Assembly: GCA_019119395.1 (NCBI GenBank) | Contig: DWXC01000027.1 | Span: 1-64,000 of the forward strand | DNA: 64,000 nt | Direction: 5' to 3' | DNA from: Candidatus Borkfalkia stercoripullorum | Lineage (GTDB): Bacteria; Bacillota; Clostridia; Christensenellales; Borkfalkiaceae | In this document: piece after piece, positions 26,301 to 33,449 of the stretch | Layout of the letters: every line of letters starts with the position of its first letter | Position numbering within the stretch: the first letter of the stretch is position 1 | Notes under the pieces: generated by a model | Told to the model about the DNA's origin: nothing | The model's database searches: none | What the model saw: only the letters and a program-made list of their open reading frames with translations | Translations under genes and position numbers: made by a program

Positions 26301-27138
26301 AAGTATACTGCACCCAACCGTTGTTGTCGTTTGACGCGTTCAGCTTTTCCGTATCGATATTGCGGACGACGAGGGAATCCTGCGCGGTTCCGCCCACGGT
26401 GTTGTAAACTTCGATGTATGCGCCCCTGTTTCCGTTGACGGGCGTATTCTCGTTATAAGTCATTCCGTAAGTTTTGACCCAAACGGAGAACTTTGCGGCC
26501 GTGCCCGCCTGCAAAGTGACAGAGGAGGAAGCGTACCTTGCCGCCGTGCCGTATCCGTTGGAACGGTAATTGTGGAGCATGAGCACGTGCGTGCCGTTTT
26601 CTTCATCCGCAACGCCCGCCGCTGCGTTGTGCGTGCCGGGATTTACCGCATTGATCGAGGCTTTGTCGATGTTTTCATAAGTGATATCGGTATCCTCGTC
26701 GCTGTTGTTCGCATCGGCGATATCCCATCCGGGGACGTCGTAATCGCTGTCGATGTCGGTATAATATTCGTCGGGCTCCTCGGTCGTGTTGTCCTCGTCC
26801 TGCTGGATCTCGTACTGTTCCCTGGCATAGACGAATTTATCGCCCCAATTGAGGGAAGTGTCGACGATGCCCGATTTGGAAAGGGAAGAGCTCCCCTGCG
26901 TGGAGAGAGTCCAATTGTCGGGCGACCCGATAAGATAGGAACCGTCGCTGTCGGTGAAAAATTCGAAATCTCCGTTCGCGAAGGTCTGGGTATCCGTCGG
27001 GGTCTCCGTCGTATCGTCTTCTTCGCTCGTGTCGTTCGAACAAGCCGAGAAGATGAGCGCGCAGGAAGCCAGCATCATGACGAATGCCAGTATCCACGTC
27101 GTGATCCTCAGTTTGCCAAGTTGTCTGTTCTTTGCCAT
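23347..27138 (-). CDS. large secreted multi-module lipoprotein with C-terminal membrane anchor
   Basis: 1263 residues. The basic N-terminus and hydrophobic stretch end in two candidate lipobox cysteines (LASC at 23-26 and FSAC at 30-33). The ectodomain is very acidic, rich in Asp, Thr, Ser and Tyr, and holds at least four beta-sandwich segments similar in pattern to carbohydrate-binding modules (for example KFSVWVKTYG / GWVQYTFYVKAS / FFDDLEYE, then LMFSFWVKTSE / GWQQCYLYIS, and WIYVNFFIANG). Near 1140-1160 lies a membrane helix (LLIPSIALAVALFVTLISLL) followed by a basic then strongly acidic tail of ~100 residues. The combination of lipid anchor and C-terminal helix is odd. Probably surface glycan binding; substrate unknown. 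No catalytic domain seen. Confidence 0.65.
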   Translation of the reverse strand: MAKNRQLGKLRITTWILAFVMMLASCALIFSACSNDTSEEDDTTETPTDTQTFANGDFEFFTDSDGSYLIGSPDNWTLSTQGSSSLSKSGIVDTSLNWGDKFVYAREQYEIQQDEDNTTEEPDEYYTDIDSDYDVPGWDIADANNSDEDTDITYENIDKASINAVNPGTHNAAAGVADEENGTHVLMLHNYRSNGYGTAARYASSSVTLQAGTAAKFSVWVKTYGMTYNENTPVNGNRGAYIEVYNTVGGTAQDSLVVRNIDTEKLNASNDNNGWVQYTFYVKASSYAATTFTVYLGLGRTNDVDSNNYEYVQGYAFFDDLEYEVMTADEYEDETASLSSSQKYTLDIYSTNAKRVDAISSSYRTFALDLENFTNGLNGITIDQATVSPTTADRNGKTHTLADYIGSANVEKLTDDQDDDRSGVINVSNITDTAYPASVAEDFAKFEELFGNSQILMLYSGKGMPYTATLSQSDVTAADSIFTVAKDQTLMFSFWVKTSELNGGTGATVTVVDYETETTLGAVDTTTLDPVDLTDDNGTTEDIFDGWQQCYLYISNDTDNPLTFTLKFNFGPTDIADTTFDSYLDGYAAFTGFSYSYLTDEEAALISTGTYAVEVALTGSPLDSNSSVVFDDPAYTGNTEGSEAIRDGFADLANYDGVKGNSVYVGGEELSGKNQHANTDAEATESDLSTYAGLVNKDYAENYWNSAWLNAVLANYTDALTASTWWNEVLGSNTTQPLFIINTLQTAAEYSYGFVGTSSTISADSYTQVNLRVKLSEGAKAYIYLIDTTENEDKETKYTDNLKYTAGVSYRYDTDGNVVTKDPDDKDFNKDSDTLFYKQDNGLWSTASRHSGDYYYANLANYDTDEDENLIDTDGNIVYYLHDGEFYRYHDEDNDTYSVAVRDFTKADVDAADLTAATLQNLTESGKDLVQVIEGTAENANKWIYVNFFIANGSEEKNYRLEVWNGSRDNSETMAANSYVVFDQVSYSTLDESGFSGMLSESLLALGENSKLNGTLYSTEEEILDAYLENPENFIEETADGTSLIYYHFSLYDSADYAPYDAENSLETRESDPYSDYDPSSYSDTVAYLKFNGSENGYTEYNTFVNYGASEIAVASSSDSTDDSTTDDTSGSGSTTNLWLLIPSIALAVALFVTLISLLVKRLLANIRKNKVKYAAQYDARRTRYIRKLKLAEAADDAKDENAPDVLPDEDEIDEEDIYRVDEGRDDFDPYRDESEEADGNSETDAATDENGNADGNGDEDNK

Positions 27139-27211
27139 ATAAAAACACCTTTACAGAAATTTAAAAATTTGAACCGTCCTATATCCGGCAAATTCAAAAT
27201 CGTACTATCTT

Positions 27212-27240
27212 ATTCTAATATAAATGGCAATGAAAATCAA
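27212..27240 (-). promoter_or_regulatory. promoter of the large lipoprotein gene
   Basis: On the minus strand TTGATT (27235-27240), 17-bp spacer, TAGAAT (27212-27217), about 70 bases upstream of the start codon; AAAGGTG is the ribosome binding site. Confidence 0.7.
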
Positions 27241-27363
27241 GCGATAACGGTCAAAAAAAAGTGAAATTTGAATTAAATTTTACATTATCGGCGCAAACTA
27301 TCCGAAAAGAGACGCCGAGCGGAAAAAGAGTCCGCTTTCGGCGCGAAAGGAGGAGGAATCGTT

Positions 27364-27726
27364 TTGAAAAAAGGGAAAGGCAGCGCCGCACTCGCGTGCG
27401 GCGGCATCGTTACGGGGGCGGTCAACGGGCTGTTCGGCGGCGGGGGCGGCATGATCGTCGTCCCGTTTCTGACGGGGGTGGCGAAAAAACCGCCTCTCGT
27501 CGCGCACGCCACGGCGATCCTCGTGATCCTTCCCGTCAGCCTCGTGAGCGCCGTGTTTTATCTGGTCAACGGTTATTTCGATACGGAATTGTTTCTCGCG
27601 GTCGGGCTCGGCGTTGCCTTCGGCGGTTTTCTGGGTGCGCGCGCGCTCAACGCGATGTCCGCGGGGGAGGCGACCGTTCTGTTCGCCGCCGTTATGTTCG
27701 CGGCGGGCATAAGGATGATTATCTGA
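27364..27726 (+). CDS. half-size TauE/SafE-family permease, first half
   Basis: 120 residues, TTG start 7-8 bases after a strong AAAGGAGGAGG site. Four probable membrane helices with the family signature GGIVTGAVNGLFGGGGGMIVVPFL. TauE/SafE proteins normally have about 250 residues made of two such repeats and export sulfite, sulfoacetate or similar organic anions. Here the second repeat is a separate gene 12 bases downstream, so the working transporter is probably a heterodimer. The stop is genuine in the sequence given, with the next gene having its own AAAGGGGG-type site. Confidence 0.75.
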   Translation: MKKGKGSAALACGGIVTGAVNGLFGGGGGMIVVPFLTGVAKKPPLVAHATAILVILPVSLVSAVFYLVNGYFDTELFLAVGLGVAFGGFLGARALNAMSAGEATVLFAAVMFAAGIRMII

Positions 27727-27738
27727 AAGGGGGCGGCG

Positions 27739-28143
27739 ATGCGTTTTATCGTTTATCTTATTGCGGGGCTTGCCGGCGGCGTGCTCGGCGGCATGGGGAT
27801 GGGCGGCGGCACCGTGCTCATACCGATCCTGACCATTTTCTGCGGTGTGGAACAGCACCTCGCGCAGTCGGTCAATCTGCTTTCGTTTCTGCCCATGGCG
27901 CTGCTGTCGCTGGGCGTGCATTTTTCCAACGGGTTGGTCGATACGAAGGGCATAGCCCTGATGATCGTGCCCGCCGTCCTGCTCTCTGCGGTCGGCAGTT
28001 ATTTCGTGAAAGACCTTACCGGGCCTTTTCTCCGCGCCGCGTTCGGCGTTTTCCTGTGTATTCTCTCCGTGTGGCAGGCATATCAGGGGATCGTGCAGAT
28101 CAGGGAGAAAAGAGGAGATAAGGCGCGGCCTGCGCAGCGATAA
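27739..28143 (+). CDS. half-size TauE/SafE-family permease, second half
   Basis: 134 residues, about four membrane helices. LAGGVLGGMGMGGGTVLIPIL repeats the glycine-rich motif of the preceding gene and corresponds to the second half of a normal TauE/SafE permease. Spacing of 12 bases and co-direction indicate co-translation with the first half. The basic tail (QIREKRGDKARPAQR) suggests a cytoplasmic C-terminus. Substrate unknown. Confidence 0.75.
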   Translation: MRFIVYLIAGLAGGVLGGMGMGGGTVLIPILTIFCGVEQHLAQSVNLLSFLPMALLSLGVHFSNGLVDTKGIALMIVPAVLLSAVGSYFVKDLTGPFLRAAFGVFLCILSVWQAYQGIVQIREKRGDKARPAQR

Positions 28144-28179
28144 CACCTGGTTATAAGGCGGTAAGAAATTTTTATATTT

Positions 28180-28203
28180 CCGTTTTTTAACGGCTTTTTC
28201 TTT
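28180..28203 (+). terminator. weak terminator after the permease pair
   Basis: CCGTT (28180-28184) and AACGG (28189-28193) with a TTTT loop, followed by CTTTTTCTTT. Short stem, good U-tract. Confidence 0.5.
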
Positions 28204-28229
28204 ACAAGCGCGGCAAAAAATGGTAAAAT
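28201..28229 (+). promoter_or_regulatory. sigma-A promoter of the rnf operon
   Basis: TTTACA (28201-28206), 17-bp spacer, TAAAAT (28224-28229). Transcription would start about 85 bases ahead of rnfC. Confidence 0.75.
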
Positions 28230-28320
28230 TTTTTCGTCGGTAGCGACATGCAGGGCTATAAATATCATAATTTATATATTGTGTCCGTCGACGGGCAAAA
28301 CTTGCAGGGAGGCTGTTTAT

Positions 28321-29673
28321 TTGTTTACTTTTTCCAACGGGGTGCACCCGAAAGGGCGCAAAGGGATCTCGGCGGGAGCGGAGATCGGGCGCGGCCCCGA
28401 TCCCGAAACCGTGTACGTCCCTCTTTCACAGCATATCGGCAGGCCCGCCGTTCCCGTCGTGCAGGCGGGGCAGAGGGTGCTTTGCGGCGAACTGATCGCG
28501 AAGGCGGCGGAAGGGCTTTCCGCCAACGTATACTCTCCCGTTTCGGGCACGGTCAAGGGCGTGGTGGGGCATATCACGCTTTCGGGGAAAAAAGCGGATC
28601 ATATCCTCATCGAAAACGACCATGCCGACGAGAAAGTTTTTTTGCCCCCGCTTGCGGAGATCTCGAGAGAGAGCGTGCTTTCGCGCATAGCGGAGGCGGG
28701 TATCGTCGGAATGGGCGGCGCTGCGTTCCCGACCGCGGCAAAACTGGGGACGGATAAAAAAATAGACGTGCTCGTTGTCAACGGAGCGGAGTGCGAGCCT
28801 TACATTACCTGCGATTACCGCATCATGCTCGAATATACGGAAGAGCTTCTCAAGGGCATCCGTCATTGTATGGCGGCATGCGGCGCTCCGCACGCGGTCA
28901 TCGGTATAGAAAGCAATAAAAAAGACGCCGCGGCGAAGTTGTCGCGCGCGGCGGGGAACGGCGTTTCGGTAAAAATATTAAAGACGAAATACCCGCAGGG
29001 AGCGGAAAAACAGCTCGTATACGGCTGTACGGGGCGGACGATCCCCGAGGGCAGGCTTCCGGCGGACGCAGGCGTGCTCGTGGTCAACGTGCATACGGCG
29101 CTCGCGGTCTATAAAGCCGTAGACGAAAACACCCCTTGTTACGAGCGCGTCATGACGGTCAGCGGCAAACGCGCGGACAAGCCCGCCAATATCTGGGTGA
29201 AAAACGGAACGCTGTACCGCGACGTTGCGCAGTTTTGCGGCGCGCACGAGGACTGTGCGCGCATCGTTTCCGGCGGGCCGATGATGGGAGAACCCGTCTT
29301 TTCCCTGAAGATCTGCACGGGGAAGGGGACTTCCTCCCTGCTGTTTCTTGACGACAGCGAGTGTGTGAGCAAACAGGCGGAACCTTGCATCGGCTGCGGC
29401 AGGTGCGTACAGGCTTGCCCGATGGGGCTTTCGCCCGTCTTTATCGAGCGCGCCGTGTTCGATAAACGTTACGACGAAGCGGAAGCGTTCGGCGCGGATT
29501 GGTGTATCGGCTGCGGATGCTGTTCGTACGTCTGCCCCGCAAAGCGCTTTTTGGTACAGAGCGTGAAGCTCGGCAAGAAAGTTTTGCGCGAGCGGAGAGA
29601 GAGGGAAAAAGAGCGCGCGGCCTCCGCCGCGGCAGGAAATAACGCAGAAGGAGCGGAAAAGAAGGATGTCTGA
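28321..29673 (+). CDS. rnfC: Rnf complex subunit RnfC
   Basis: 450 residues from a TTG at 28321, selected because AGGGAGG (28306-28312) is 8 bases upstream; a GTG at 28279 would put 14 unrelated residues in front of the conserved FTFSNGVHPKG. RnfC is the peripheral NAD(H)-oxidoreductase subunit. A glycine-rich NADH/FMN segment (GMGGAAFPTAAKL, NGAECEPYIT) is followed by two [4Fe-4S] motifs, CIGCGRCVQACP and CIGCGCCSYVCP. The C-terminal tail is long, charged and probably disordered. First gene of rnfCDGEAB, overlapping rnfD by 8 bases. Confidence 0.95.
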   Translation: MFTFSNGVHPKGRKGISAGAEIGRGPDPETVYVPLSQHIGRPAVPVVQAGQRVLCGELIAKAAEGLSANVYSPVSGTVKGVVGHITLSGKKADHILIENDHADEKVFLPPLAEISRESVLSRIAEAGIVGMGGAAFPTAAKLGTDKKIDVLVVNGAECEPYITCDYRIMLEYTEELLKGIRHCMAACGAPHAVIGIESNKKDAAAKLSRAAGNGVSVKILKTKYPQGAEKQLVYGCTGRTIPEGRLPADAGVLVVNVHTALAVYKAVDENTPCYERVMTVSGKRADKPANIWVKNGTLYRDVAQFCGAHEDCARIVSGGPMMGEPVFSLKICTGKGTSSLLFLDDSECVSKQAEPCIGCGRCVQACPMGLSPVFIERAVFDKRYDEAEAFGADWCIGCGCCSYVCPAKRFLVQSVKLGKKVLRERREREKERAASAAAGNNAEGAEKKDV

Positions 29674-32191
29674 GATCGCCAACTATAAAGTAGCCGCTTC
29701 TCCGCACACGCTGGACGGGGCGAACACGCGCCGCATCATGCTCGACGTGTTGATCGCTCTGCTGCCGTGCCTCGTCGCGGGCGTCGTATATTTCGGGCTG
29801 TATGCGCTCATGCTCGTCGTCATCTGCATGGCGGTGTGTTTCGCGAGCGAACAAATTTATAATCTGATCCGCAAAAAACCGTTTACGACCGATCTTTCCG
29901 CCCTCGTGACGGGTTTGATTTTGGGGCTCAATCTTCCGCCCCGCGCGCCCTGGTACATCCCCGTGATCGGCGGCGTGTTCGCGATCGTTATCGTGAAGAT
30001 GCTGTTCGGCGGGCTGGGGAAAAACTTCGCCAACCCCGCGGCGGCGGCGCGCGTCTTTCTGCTCCTCGCGTATTCGGCGACGATGTCCTCGTTTATCGGG
30101 GCTGATATATCCGGCAACATCCTCGGCGCGGACGGCACGACCGGCGCGACCTATCTGGGCGGCGGGACTGCCGCTTTGGGGGAGAGTTTTCTCGGCGTCG
30201 GCGGATATTGGGGGAACGTCCTGCAGCTGTTTTTCGGGAGCGTCGGCGGGAGCATCGGCGAAACGTGCAAACTCGCCGTGCTTGCGGGCGGCGTATATCT
30301 GATCGCGCGCAGGGTCATCGATTGGCGCATCCCCGCGGTGTACCTGCTTACATCGGCGATGTTCGCGCTCTTTTTCTGGAACAGCGCGCAGGAAATTTTA
30401 CTGCAACTTTTTTCGGGCGGGCTGATGTTCGGCGCGTTTTTTATGGCGACCGATTACGCGACTTCCCCGAAATGGAAATATAACCGCGTTTTATATGCGT
30501 TCGGGCTGGGCGTGCTCACGATGGTGATACGCCGTTTCGGCAGCTACCCGGAAGGCACGTCGCTCGCGATCCTTTTCATGAACCTGCTCGTGCCCGCGAT
30601 GGACAGGTTTATCCGTCCCGTTCGCTTCGGACAAACGACGAAAAAGGGGACGCCCAAACCGCAGGCCATGAAGTGGTGCATGCGCGGGCTCTGCATCGCC
30701 CTTGCGGCGGCGCTGGCGGTCGGCACGCCCGTCATTGCGGTCGCGGAGTACAACCGCCCCCGCGAGGCGGAGCTGCCCGACGTGTCTTTCCGCTATATTC
30801 AGTCCGTTTCGCTGGACAGGCGCGGCAAATATTATTTTGAGACGGAAGGCGGCGCTGCGATCACGGAAAGCTATACCCAGCAGCTCGCCTACAGGATCGT
30901 GATCGACCCCGAAGCGGGGATCGTGGCGGATATAACGCCCGTCACGCAGAGCACGATGGGCTATACGGCGGAACTTTCTCTGTTTGAAGGGAAAACCTAC
31001 GGGGAAGTCGCCTCCCTGACCGATCTTTCAGCGGATTCGGAAACGAGCGCGACGCTGACGAATACCGCGCTCAAAGGCATGGTCGAAGAGTGCTTTATCG
31101 CGGCGGACGTTCTGGAAAACGCGCGGGATACGGCCGTATCTTACCGCTATATCCGTGCGGCGGCAGATTCGGCGCTGTTCGGCGGCAGGGCGTACCTGGT
31201 AGCCGGCGGCGCGAAGATCACCGAAGCGTATACGCAGCAGCTGCTGTACTATGTAGCGATACAGGACGGAAAGGTCGGTTCGATCGTGCCGCTCGTGCAG
31301 AGCACGATGGGCTATACCGCCGACTTGTTCCTGTTCGAAGGGAAAGGGTATGCGGAGATCGCCGCGCTCGAAGGGAGTGACTTGGAAAGCGACGCGGAAA
31401 CGGGCGCCACGCTGACGAACACGGCGCTCAGAGACATGGTTCTCGAATGCCTGATCGACTATGACTGCGTTTCGGGAGCGGTCGCTCTGCCCGAAAACTT
31501 CTCGTATATCCGCGCGGCGGCGGATTCGTCGCTGTTCGGCGGCAGGGCGTACCTGGTCGCGGGCGGCGCGAAGATCACCGAAGCGTATACACAGCAGCTG
31601 CTGTACTATGTAGCGATACAGGACGGAAAGGTCGGTGCGATCGTGCCGCTCGTGCAGAGCACGATGGGCTATACCGCCGACTTGTCCCTGTTCGAAGGGA
31701 AAGGGTATGCGGAGATCGCCGCGCTCGAAGGGAGCGACTTGGAAAGCGATGCGGAAACGGGCGCCACGCTGACGAACACGGCGCTCAAAGACATGGTTCT
31801 CGAATGCCTGCTTGCGGAGGACGTGTTCGCGTCGCCCGAGACGCTTCCCGCGGGACTGACCTATGTGCGCGCGGCGGGCGGTTCGGCGCTGTTCGGCGGC
31901 GAGTCTTTCCTCGCGGAAGGATATGCCGATCTTTCGGAATATAATTACCGTCAGCCGCTCCTGTTCTATATCAATATTGCGGACGGAAAAGTGGCGCAGA
32001 TCATACCGCTCCGTCAGAGTACGATGGGGTATACGGCGGAGATTTCCCTGTTCGAAGGAAAGACGGAAAGCGAGATAGAAGAGATTTCTGACCTTTCGGC
32101 AGATTCGGAAACGAGCGCGACGCGCACGAATACCGCGCTGAAAGAGATGATACTCGAATGTTTCGGCGTTGCGGGAGGTGATGCGGAATGA
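29666..32191 (+). CDS. rnfD: RnfD fused to four tandem FMN-binding repeats
   Basis: 841 residues, against roughly 300-350 for usual RnfD. Residues 1-315 are a normal multi-helix RnfD with its own flavin motif DGTTGAT (156-162, attachment Thr162). An extra membrane helix follows at about 340-360, then four repeats of close to 119 residues: R1 377-477, R2 495-596, R3 614-715, R4 733-833. Each has YTQQL/YNYRQP-type beta strands, the block QSTMGYTA with SLFEGK or FLFEGK, and a flavinylation-type motif D-x-E-T-(S/G)-A-T ending at Thr463, Thr582, Thr701 and Thr819. This resembles the FMN_bind domain of RnfG/NqrC. A Cys follows each Thr by exactly 13 residues. RnfD conducts electrons through the membrane in the ferredoxin:NAD oxidoreductase; the repeats, probably outside the membrane, could form a flavin chain. 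ApbE, needed for covalent FMN, is not in the window. Confidence 0.93.
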   Translation: MSEIANYKVAASPHTLDGANTRRIMLDVLIALLPCLVAGVVYFGLYALMLVVICMAVCFASEQIYNLIRKKPFTTDLSALVTGLILGLNLPPRAPWYIPVIGGVFAIVIVKMLFGGLGKNFANPAAAARVFLLLAYSATMSSFIGADISGNILGADGTTGATYLGGGTAALGESFLGVGGYWGNVLQLFFGSVGGSIGETCKLAVLAGGVYLIARRVIDWRIPAVYLLTSAMFALFFWNSAQEILLQLFSGGLMFGAFFMATDYATSPKWKYNRVLYAFGLGVLTMVIRRFGSYPEGTSLAILFMNLLVPAMDRFIRPVRFGQTTKKGTPKPQAMKWCMRGLCIALAAALAVGTPVIAVAEYNRPREAELPDVSFRYIQSVSLDRRGKYYFETEGGAAITESYTQQLAYRIVIDPEAGIVADITPVTQSTMGYTAELSLFEGKTYGEVASLTDLSADSETSATLTNTALKGMVEECFIAADVLENARDTAVSYRYIRAAADSALFGGRAYLVAGGAKITEAYTQQLLYYVAIQDGKVGSIVPLVQSTMGYTADLFLFEGKGYAEIAALEGSDLESDAETGATLTNTALRDMVLECLIDYDCVSGAVALPENFSYIRAAADSSLFGGRAYLVAGGAKITEAYTQQLLYYVAIQDGKVGAIVPLVQSTMGYTADLSLFEGKGYAEIAALEGSDLESDAETGATLTNTALKDMVLECLLAEDVFASPETLPAGLTYVRAAGGSALFGGESFLAEGYADLSEYNYRQPLLFYINIADGKVAQIIPLRQSTMGYTAEISLFEGKTESEIEEISDLSADSETSATRTNTALKEMILECFGVAGGDAE
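30794..32164 (+). repeat. four in-gene repeats encoding FMN-binding modules
   Basis: Repeat units lie at about 30794-31096, 31148-31453, 31505-31810 and 31862-32164. Units 2 and 3 are offset by 357 bases (119 codons) and are nearly identical at DNA level, indicating recent duplication or gene conversion. Units 1 and 4 are clearly diverged. Confidence 0.92.
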
Positions 32192-32724
32192 GCGCGAAAG
32201 TCAAGTCTATGATACAGGGCGTTGCGGTGCTCGCCTGCATCGCGCTCGTCTGCGGGCTGTTGCTCGGCGCGGTCAACCATTTCACGTACGTCGACCCCTT
32301 CCAGTCCACGCTCGACGGGTTCAAAGAGGACAGCGGCGCGGCGGGTGAATTCGAGATGCTCATATCCGAAGATACGCCGGTGGACGGCTCTTCGGGGATC
32401 ATCAAATATTACGCGCTTTCGACGGACGGCGTCCATGCGTTTCTTGCGAGTGCCACCAGCCAGTACGGGGAAGTGCAGCTGTATGTTTATATCCGAGACG
32501 GGCAGATCTATAAGATCGTTTTGGGCAGCTGCACGGACGATTTTTCCTCCGATCTTACGAAGGGCAGCTTTTTCGAACAGTTTTACGGAACGGATCTTTC
32601 GGCGCTCGACCCGCTTACGGCAGACAACGTTTCGAACGCGACGTACAGTTCGACGGCCGCGAAAAACGCGATCGACGCCGTGGCGAAATATTATAACGAA
32701 AATTTGGCGGGAGGGGAGCGATGA
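32188..32724 (+). CDS. rnfG: Rnf complex subunit RnfG
   Basis: 178 residues: one N-terminal membrane helix (about 8-30) and an extracytoplasmic FMN_bind domain. The flavin motif reads DNVSNAT (146-152, attachment Thr152); the usual Gly before Ala-Thr is replaced by Asn. RnfG passes electrons between the RnfA/E iron-sulfur centre and RnfD. It does not carry the Cys found in the RnfD repeats. ATGA overlaps connect it with rnfD and rnfE. Confidence 0.9.
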   Translation: MSAKVKSMIQGVAVLACIALVCGLLLGAVNHFTYVDPFQSTLDGFKEDSGAAGEFEMLISEDTPVDGSSGIIKYYALSTDGVHAFLASATSQYGEVQLYVYIRDGQIYKIVLGSCTDDFSSDLTKGSFFEQFYGTDLSALDPLTADNVSNATYSSTAAKNAIDAVAKYYNENLAGGER

Positions 32725-33449
32725 AGTTCGATAAAAAGAAATTCGGCGACACTTTGATCGGCGGACTGATCAAAAACAACCCGACGTTCGTGCTCGTGCT
32801 GGGCACCTGCCCGACCATCGCGATGACGACGACGCTCTTTCAGGCGTTTGCGATGGGCATGGCGACGACGTTCGTGCTCATCTTCTCCAATCTGTTTATC
32901 AGCCTGCTCCGCAAGGCGATCCCCGACAAAGTGCGTATCCCTTGTTACATCGTCATCATTTCCACGTTTGTCATCATTGTGCAGATGGTGATGCAGAAAT
33001 TTATGCCCGACCTTTACAGTACCATGCGCGCGTTCATCGCGCTCATCGTCGTCAACTGCATCATATTGGCGCGAGCGGAAAGTTATGCGTCCTGCAATAA
33101 GCCGTTTTACAGCATGGTCGACGGTCTTTCGGTCGGCATCGGCTTTACCGCCGCGCTCTGCCTGATCGGCATCGTGCGCGAGTTCCTCTCGAGCGGTTCG
33201 TTTGCGGGCTTTGCGATCCCCGGCTTTCCCGCGATGTCGGGCGCGGGAGCGAGCGCGTTCGGCTTTATCGTATTCGGCTGCCTGATGGCGCTTTTCAACT
33301 TCCTTGTGGAAAAAGTGAAAAAGCGTTCGGCGGGCAAACGGGCGGAGAAGGAGCGGAAAGCGGATTCCGCCGAAGCCGCGCCTGAAGAGGGGAAAGAGAA
33401 TGCTGCGCCTGAGGCATTGCCCGGGAACGGAAAGGAGGCAAAATCATGA
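32721..33449 (+). CDS. rnfE: Rnf complex subunit RnfE
   Basis: 242 residues with six membrane helices. NNPTFVLVLGTCPTIAMTTT and VNCIILARAESYA carry the conserved Cys residues that, together with RnfA, bind the intramembrane iron-sulfur cluster. The last ~45 residues are a charged tail (KKRSAGKRAEKERKADSAEA onward), longer than in most homologues. Overlaps both neighbours by 4 bases. Confidence 0.95.
   Translation: MKFDKKKFGDTLIGGLIKNNPTFVLVLGTCPTIAMTTTLFQAFAMGMATTFVLIFSNLFISLLRKAIPDKVRIPCYIVIISTFVIIVQMVMQKFMPDLYSTMRAFIALIVVNCIILARAESYASCNKPFYSMVDGLSVGIGFTAALCLIGIVREFLSSGSFAGFAIPGFPAMSGAGASAFGFIVFGCLMALFNFLVEKVKKRSAGKRAEKERKADSAEAAPEEGKENAAPEALPGNGKEAKS

Noticed and set aside
31240-31630. GTACTATGT strings resembling the 20-bp intergenic repeat
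   Set aside because: They fall inside the rnfD repeats and simply encode LLYYVAIQ; the match does not extend over the rest of the motif.
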